This document shows, in pieces, positions 59,139-64,000 of a stretch of DNA of 64,000 nt; position 1 is the first letter of the stretch, and the number at the start of each line of letters is the position of its first letter. This stretch comes from Amoebidium appalachense (lineage: Eukaryota; Ichthyosporea): NCBI GenBank assembly GCA_963693365.1, contig CAVNZM010000001.1:10726001-10790000 (forward strand), in the 5' to 3' direction. The translations under genes and the position numbers were made by a program. Below the pieces are notes generated by a model. The model saw only the letters and a list, made by a program, of their open reading frames with translations, did not search any database and was not told the DNA's origin.

Positions 59139-60208
59139 ACGCGCGTGCGTGCGTGCATGTGTTTTTGTGGTGTGTGTGTGTGTCTGTGCGTGCGTGTGTG
59201 TCTGTGTGTGTGTGTGTGTGTGTGTGCATCCGTGCGTGTGTGTGAGTGTGTGCGTGTGTGTGTGTGGCTGGGCGGGTTGTTCGTTTTATCATAGAGTGTA
59301 CTTGCATGTGCGTATGTAGAAGTGTGCGTCAGCGTATAGGTACGTGCCTGTGTGGGGGGCCGGTCAATATGTTTTCGTGTATGCCCGCTTAAGGCACGTG
59401 TATATGCACGTGCAGGCGTGCAGGCGTGTTCTTGGGTGTGTAGTTGGACAGTTGAAGGAGTGTTTCGGGGGGGTGTATGTGGTTCTGGTTTAACATTAGG
59501 TGTTGGTTTAGGTGTATGTAGGCATATGTGTGTGTGTGTGTGTGACGTGTGTGTGTTTGGGGGAGGGGGAAGGGGGGAGGGGGGAAGGGGGAGGGAGATC
59601 CCACTTTCTCACTGCACTCAACTTGTGTGATGGATGTGTAATGTCTGGTTGTGGTTCTTTATTCGTATTCTCTCTGTGGGCGTCAGTCAGAGTCTCCACA
59701 CCTTTCTTTTCTCTCCCCTCTTCTCTTACTCCCGGCTTCCTCTAGCAAAACACACACACATTATTATATACATCTCCCCACCCCCTCCCCTCCCCCCCCT
59801 CCCTCCCCCCCTCCCCCCTGCCCACCCACCCGTCCCCCCTCTCCTCTATCTCTCTCCCTCTCTCTTTCTCTCTCTCTCTCCCCACCCCCCCACACTCCCC
59901 CTCACTTTTTCTCCTTCTCCCCCCCTCCCCCGCCCCTCTTCTCTGTCTCTCTCTGTCTCTATGTGCTTCTCTTTCTCTCCTCCCTCCCCCCCCCCCCCTC
60001 CCCCCAACCCTCCCTCTACCCTCCATTCCCTCCCCCCTCCCCTCTCGTTGTCTCTGTGCCTCTCAATCTCTCTCTTGCCTCCCCCCTCCCCCCCCCCTCC
60101 CTCCCTCTACATTATCCCTTTCCTTGTCTAACTCTTTCTCGCCTCCATATTTTTCTTCACGCTGACATGCACTCGGAACTCACACCTACCTCTGGCTGAT
60201 CATCCTCC

Positions 60209-60251
<43 letters not shown>

Positions 60252-61124
60252 TCCCCGCCCTCCCCACCACCAGCGCCCAAACACCCACCCACCCACCCAC
60301 ACACACACACACACATACACACACACACACACAGGCGGGCATCCGTTTTGCATTAGCTACACAGGAACCTATCCCCAGTGACCAGAACGATGTGCCTCTT
60401 GGGCGCATACCGGGTGTAACAAGCGGGTCTGTGATGATTGCTAGACTGTGTGACAGAGAGGTGTGCCACTGCGAGGTGAGTGTTAAAATTTAAGTTTAAG
60501 TTTAATATGTAAAAGTTATTATCGGTGGTGCCTGCTTTACCACAACGTGTGCCATTGTTTAGTGGGTGTTTTAAGGTATTGAGAAGTTAGATTTGAAAGC
60601 CATGGTGTCTGCTGTATGACCACTACCTGTACCACTGTTCTAGTCTGAGTTGAATTTATTTGAAAATTTGTAACCGTGTTTTCGGTTTGAAATTTGGGGA
60701 AGGTGTGGTAACCGCAACATGTGTCATAGCAAGGTGGGTGTTCAAGAAATTTCAGATATAAATTCTACAACTTTGATGTTGTATGTTTTTTATTTATATG
60801 CTGTCAGATTTCTTATTGTTCATTGCTCTGTGACCTGGGCATAAGCCCCCTTGAGGCTGGTGTTAGGGCTGTGTAAACCTGACCTTTTTATTTTACAGCA
60901 AACAGCGTATGTGTTTTACCGGTGTTTATCGGTATGGTGTAGGGTGACTTTCTAGTTTTGGGGACTCCCAAACACGCATACACACACATACTGTTACACA
61001 CAGAACCTCTCTCTCCCTCTCTCTCTCGCCATCTCTCTCTTTCTCTGTCTCCCCCCCATCCCTCCCCCCCCCCCTCCCCCCCCCCCCCTCCCCACACACA
61101 CACACAGGCACATTCCCCATCACA

Positions 61125-61221
<97 letters not shown>

Positions 61222-61328
61222 CACACACACACACACACACATGCACACACACTCACACACACATACACACACACACGCGCGCGCGCGCACGTGCGCCCTC
61301 CCATTCACTCTCACACTAACACCTTCCA

Positions 61329-61361
<33 letters not shown>

Positions 61362-61901
61362 TACCCTTCCTCTTTCTCCCCCATTCCCCTTTTTTCATAC
61401 AGCCCGAGGACATTTACCAGCCCACAATGGAGTTCACCCACAAATCTGGTTCCGCACACCGGCCAAAACGCCAAGCCAACCCATTCAACCTGTTGGAAAC
61501 AGCGAGAGACCACCTACAGCCCACACAACCACCACCACCAAACAACAACAGGAAGATCAAAACGATTGCTGAGGAACATAGAGAAAGAGATGCGGCGAGA
61601 AGGGCGGGGTTGATTGTTGAAAACGAAACGGAGGGAGAGGGAGAGGGAGAGGGAGAGGGAGAGGGAGAGGGAGAGGGTGCGGGCGGTGAGGTGGAAGAGG
61701 GAGTGGTTGGAGCGGGAGAGGCGGGAGACGGGGAGGCGGGAGCGGGAGAGGCAGGTGTTGGAGAGGTGGGGGTCGGGGTGGCTGAAGAGGGGGAGGGGAT
61801 GGAGGAAGGGGCAACCTCTGAGGCAGTTCTGGAAAGGTGGGTGTTGTGTGTTTGTGAATTCGCTCTTTCCTTTCCCTTATTGGTTTTTTTTTTTTTGTTT
61901 T

Positions 61902-61933
<32 letters not shown>

Positions 61934-61972
61934 GGATCAGGGGGCAAGATGGTGCCGTGAGTTGTGTAATCT

Positions 61973-62008
<36 letters not shown>

Positions 62009-62142
62009 TCTTTGCTTTGATGTGTGTGTAGGCACCAAGGGGGTGGAGGGGGGTGGGGTGGAGGGGGTGGGGAGGGGAGTAAGGTTTCGAAAACAACATG
62101 CCTGGGTGGAAGTGGGTGATGAATAAGAAGAAATGTTCGTGT

Positions 62143-62207
<65 letters not shown>

Positions 62208-62991
62208 TGCAGGGGCGAGAGGGGTACGTGTGTATGGGTTAATGGGTGGGTGGGTGGGTGGGTAGGTATGGTTGTGGACCTATGCTTATATCCGCGTGTA
62301 CTTGTTTGCATTGTCCCGGGAGACTGGGTGGGGAAGGGGGGGGGGGGGGGGGGGGGGGGGGGATTTACCTATGCTCGTTGCCTTTGACTCTGAGGTGAGT
62401 GGGTACCGGGGGGGGGGGGGGGGGGGGGGGAGTGATATCCAAAAATAATGGGTAGAGATAACTTAACTGAGATTTTTGCGCTAAGAATAAGAACGTGAAA
62501 GGTGTGGCGTGGGTGAACGGATGAGCAAATCCACCGTGCTCTCTCTTTCTTTATTACTTGGTATTCACTCAATCACCATTTACCCACACTAATATAACAC
62601 ACACACCAACACACGCACACAAATGCACACACACGTCCGCGCGCACACATTTGCACACACGCACAAGAAATCAAGAAAAGAAGGGAAAGAATTTCGATCG
62701 TCTTCTTCAACTCTGTGCCCATGCCCATTGAACCTACCTTATCAGGCACTTACCATTTAAGGCACTTACCATATAGGGCACTTACCAAATATGGGTAACG
62801 CAGCTACCTGGAGGACACCCCCTTCATGCCCAACCATATGCCCCCCATCCCTCCCAGCCTACCCCCTGCCCGTGTCTCCGGCATCCCCCCACTGCCTCCG
62901 CTCATCCTCACGAACGATCCCAACGCCAACACCACAGACACAGGTAACCCCCCCCCCCCCCCCCCTCCCCCCCCCTCCCCCCCCCCTTTCC

Positions 62992-63022
<31 letters not shown>

Positions 63023-63276
63023 ACCCCACCCACACACACACATAAAAAAAAAAAGACACTTAGGTAACTTGATTGGGTTTTTTGTTTGTGTGTTGGTGAT
63101 GTCATCATTTACATGGGTTATGTCTGTGCGTGTGTGTCTCAGTATGAGCGCGTGCACGCTCACAATTCTTTTTTTTTTTTTTTGTTTGGGGGGAGGGGGG
63201 GGGGGTACGCGCACGTGTGCGTGTGTCTGTGTGGGGCACGTGCCTGTGTGTGTGCCTGCATGTGTGTGCCTGCCTG

Positions 63277-63363
<87 letters not shown>

Positions 63364-63477
63364 CTGCATGTGTGTGCATGTGACGGTGCACACTCGTGTG
63401 TGCACGGGTCTGTCCTTGATTTGTCTGTTGCAAAAATGTTGTTGCTGCATGTGTGCGTATGGAAGGGTTTAAGGGAT

Positions 63478-63518
<41 letters not shown>

Positions 63519-63710
63519 CTATTTCTACGTGTTGTCACTTTGTGGAGTTGTAGGTAGGTGTTATGCAGGTTTGGTGGGTGGAGGTTAACACAAAGACACA
63601 CGCTGTTGTTCTCCGTGGCATGGTGGACTCTTCTTTGCCGTTTGTCCTGGACCCACAACAAGCCCAAGTTTGGCTTAAATCCACATGTATAAAGGCCTGC
63701 CTAACGACAA

Positions 63711-63749
<39 letters not shown>

Positions 63750-63786
63750 CGCGGCCAAACAACACACACACACACACACACAACAC

Positions 63787-63824
<38 letters not shown>

Positions 63825-64000
63825 TCCGCCTCCGGCCCGCCCGCCAAGAAACGACGCCTACCCAACCCAAACATCCGCCTTTGCCCGCACGGACACCTCA
63901 AATCCTACTGCCCCCCATGTGGTGGTACGCCAAAGTGCCCGCACGGGGAAAACAAAGTTTATTGCACAATCTGCTACAAAGATAGAATCATGTGTCCGCA
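58599..64000 (+). CDS. Gene D: NLS and CPHG-repeat protein, 3' cut by window end (five exons seen)
   Basis: Five exons (58599-58808, 60335-60475, 61403-61836, 62804-62943, 63823-end) with matching phases 0, 0, 2, 1. Reading order: hydrophobic/basic N-terminal 70 residues; a 47-residue segment ending REVCHCE; a basic segment ([13 protein letters not shown]) followed by a Gly-Glu repeat and a Gly/Ala/Val/Glu tail; a Pro-rich segment; then PAKKRRLP, a classic monopartite NLS, and repeats of C-P-H-G-x5-C-x2-C. Such CxHG...CxxC repeats occur in protist and giant-virus proteins and probably bind zinc; function is unknown. A nuclear or nucleic-acid role is inferred. The protein continues past the window. 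Confidence 0.75.
58975..59235 (+). repeat. TG-repeat region with ~140-bp tandem duplication
   Basis: TG tracts separated by two copies of a unit with TTTTGGCACGCGCGTG and GATGATGTGCATGGGTGGGC (about 58886-58950 and 59040-59105), in gene D intron 1. Confidence 0.85.
59750..60300 (+). repeat. CT/C-rich tract
   Basis: About 550 nt of almost pure pyrimidine with C-runs up to 42 nt (60208-60249), just before gene D exon 2. Confidence 0.92.
60335..60475 (+). CDS. Gene D exon 2
   Basis: Acceptor after CACACACAG, phase 0-0, 47 codons: [16 protein letters not shown] to REVCHCE. Lacks its own ATG, so it is easily missed. Donor GAG|GTGAGT. Confidence 0.78.
61133..61219 (+). repeat. (CA)n microsatellite before gene D exon 3
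   Basis: More than 40 CA units, extended by degenerate CA and a CG-rich end to 61290, then a C-run at 61331-61361. Confidence 0.95.
61403..61836 (+). CDS. Gene D exon 3: basic and Gly-Glu repeat segment
   Basis: Acceptor TTTTTCATACAG, phase 0-2. A GGGAGA hexanucleotide repeat at about 61630-61675 encodes (Gly-Glu)n and is likely length-variable. Confidence 0.78.
62157..62206 (+). repeat. G50 homopolymer
   Basis: Pure G tract after a TG repeat in gene D intron 3; further G-runs at 61980-62007, 62338-62362 and 62409-62430. Confidence 0.95.
62804..62943 (+). CDS. Gene D exon 4: Pro-rich segment
   Basis: Acceptor GGTAACGCAG, phase 2-1, which matches both neighbours. [10 protein letters not shown] then a Pro-rich stretch. 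Donor G|GTAAC runs into a C-tract. Confidence 0.72.
63278..63362 (+). repeat. (TG)n microsatellite and following G-run
   Basis: About 42 TG units in gene D intron 4, with a G-run at 63480-63518. Confidence 0.95.
63823..64000 (+). CDS. Gene D exon 5 (partial): NLS and CPHG repeats
   Basis: Acceptor after ACACACAG, phase 1. [38 protein letters not shown] and a third repeat starting MCP at the window edge. Confidence 0.82.

Overview
The window is eukaryotic nuclear DNA. All four genes recognised are on the + strand, and each is cut into short exons by GT-AG introns that are full of poly-C, poly-G, (CA)n and (TG)n tracts. Exons were placed by reading-frame continuity, matching intron phases and protein-family patterns. 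In every gene the phases close arithmetically from exon to exon. A phosphotyrosine-binding SH2 domain, a mitochondrial succinyl-CoA ligase of the GDP-forming type, and a giant secreted protein with PAN-like, VWD, EGF and mucin-like parts together suggest a unicellular holozoan (choanoflagellate or ichthyosporean grade). That placement is inference; no rRNA or organellar marker is present.

Layout. (1) 66-35833: gene A, 5' end outside the window, 56 exons seen, about 3,757 residues. It begins with a tandem array of 16 six-cysteine PAN/apple-like modules (P1-P16), each normally on its own phase 1-1 exon. These alternate with 14 small three-cysteine modules (S2-S15, C-x5-C-x8-C), usually also on phase 1-1 exons; two different short Cys modules (S0, S1) come first. 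After the array come a bacterial-type beta domain, a PA14-like and a Calx-beta-like stretch, a VWD domain whose signature lies on a 40-nt microexon, EGF domains, an SdrD_B-like domain, two more EGF domains, a Thr/Ala/Gly mucin-like region and an unrecognised C-terminal domain. It looks like an adhesin or matrix protein. (2) 36092-41861: about 5.8 kb intergenic, repeat-rich, with a 455-bp element bearing perfect 38-bp terminal inverted repeats. (3) 41862-53143: SUCLG2-type succinyl-CoA ligase beta subunit, 14 exons, 418 codons over 11.3 kb. Its introns carry most copies of a dispersed repeat family that ends in poly-C and contains a covarying hairpin. (4) 54664-56165: a two-exon protein fusing SH2 and RGS domains. 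(5) 58599 to the window end: a probable nuclear protein with an NLS, a Gly-Glu repeat and C-terminal CPHG zinc-binding-like repeats, cut by the window edge.

The genes show no shared pathway. The main points of interest are the growth history of the PAN/S array, the C-tailed structured repeat family, the MITE-like element, the SH2-RGS fusion, and the non-random placement of C-runs just after splice donors and CA-runs just before acceptors. A probable one-base insertion interrupts gene A near 28,386.
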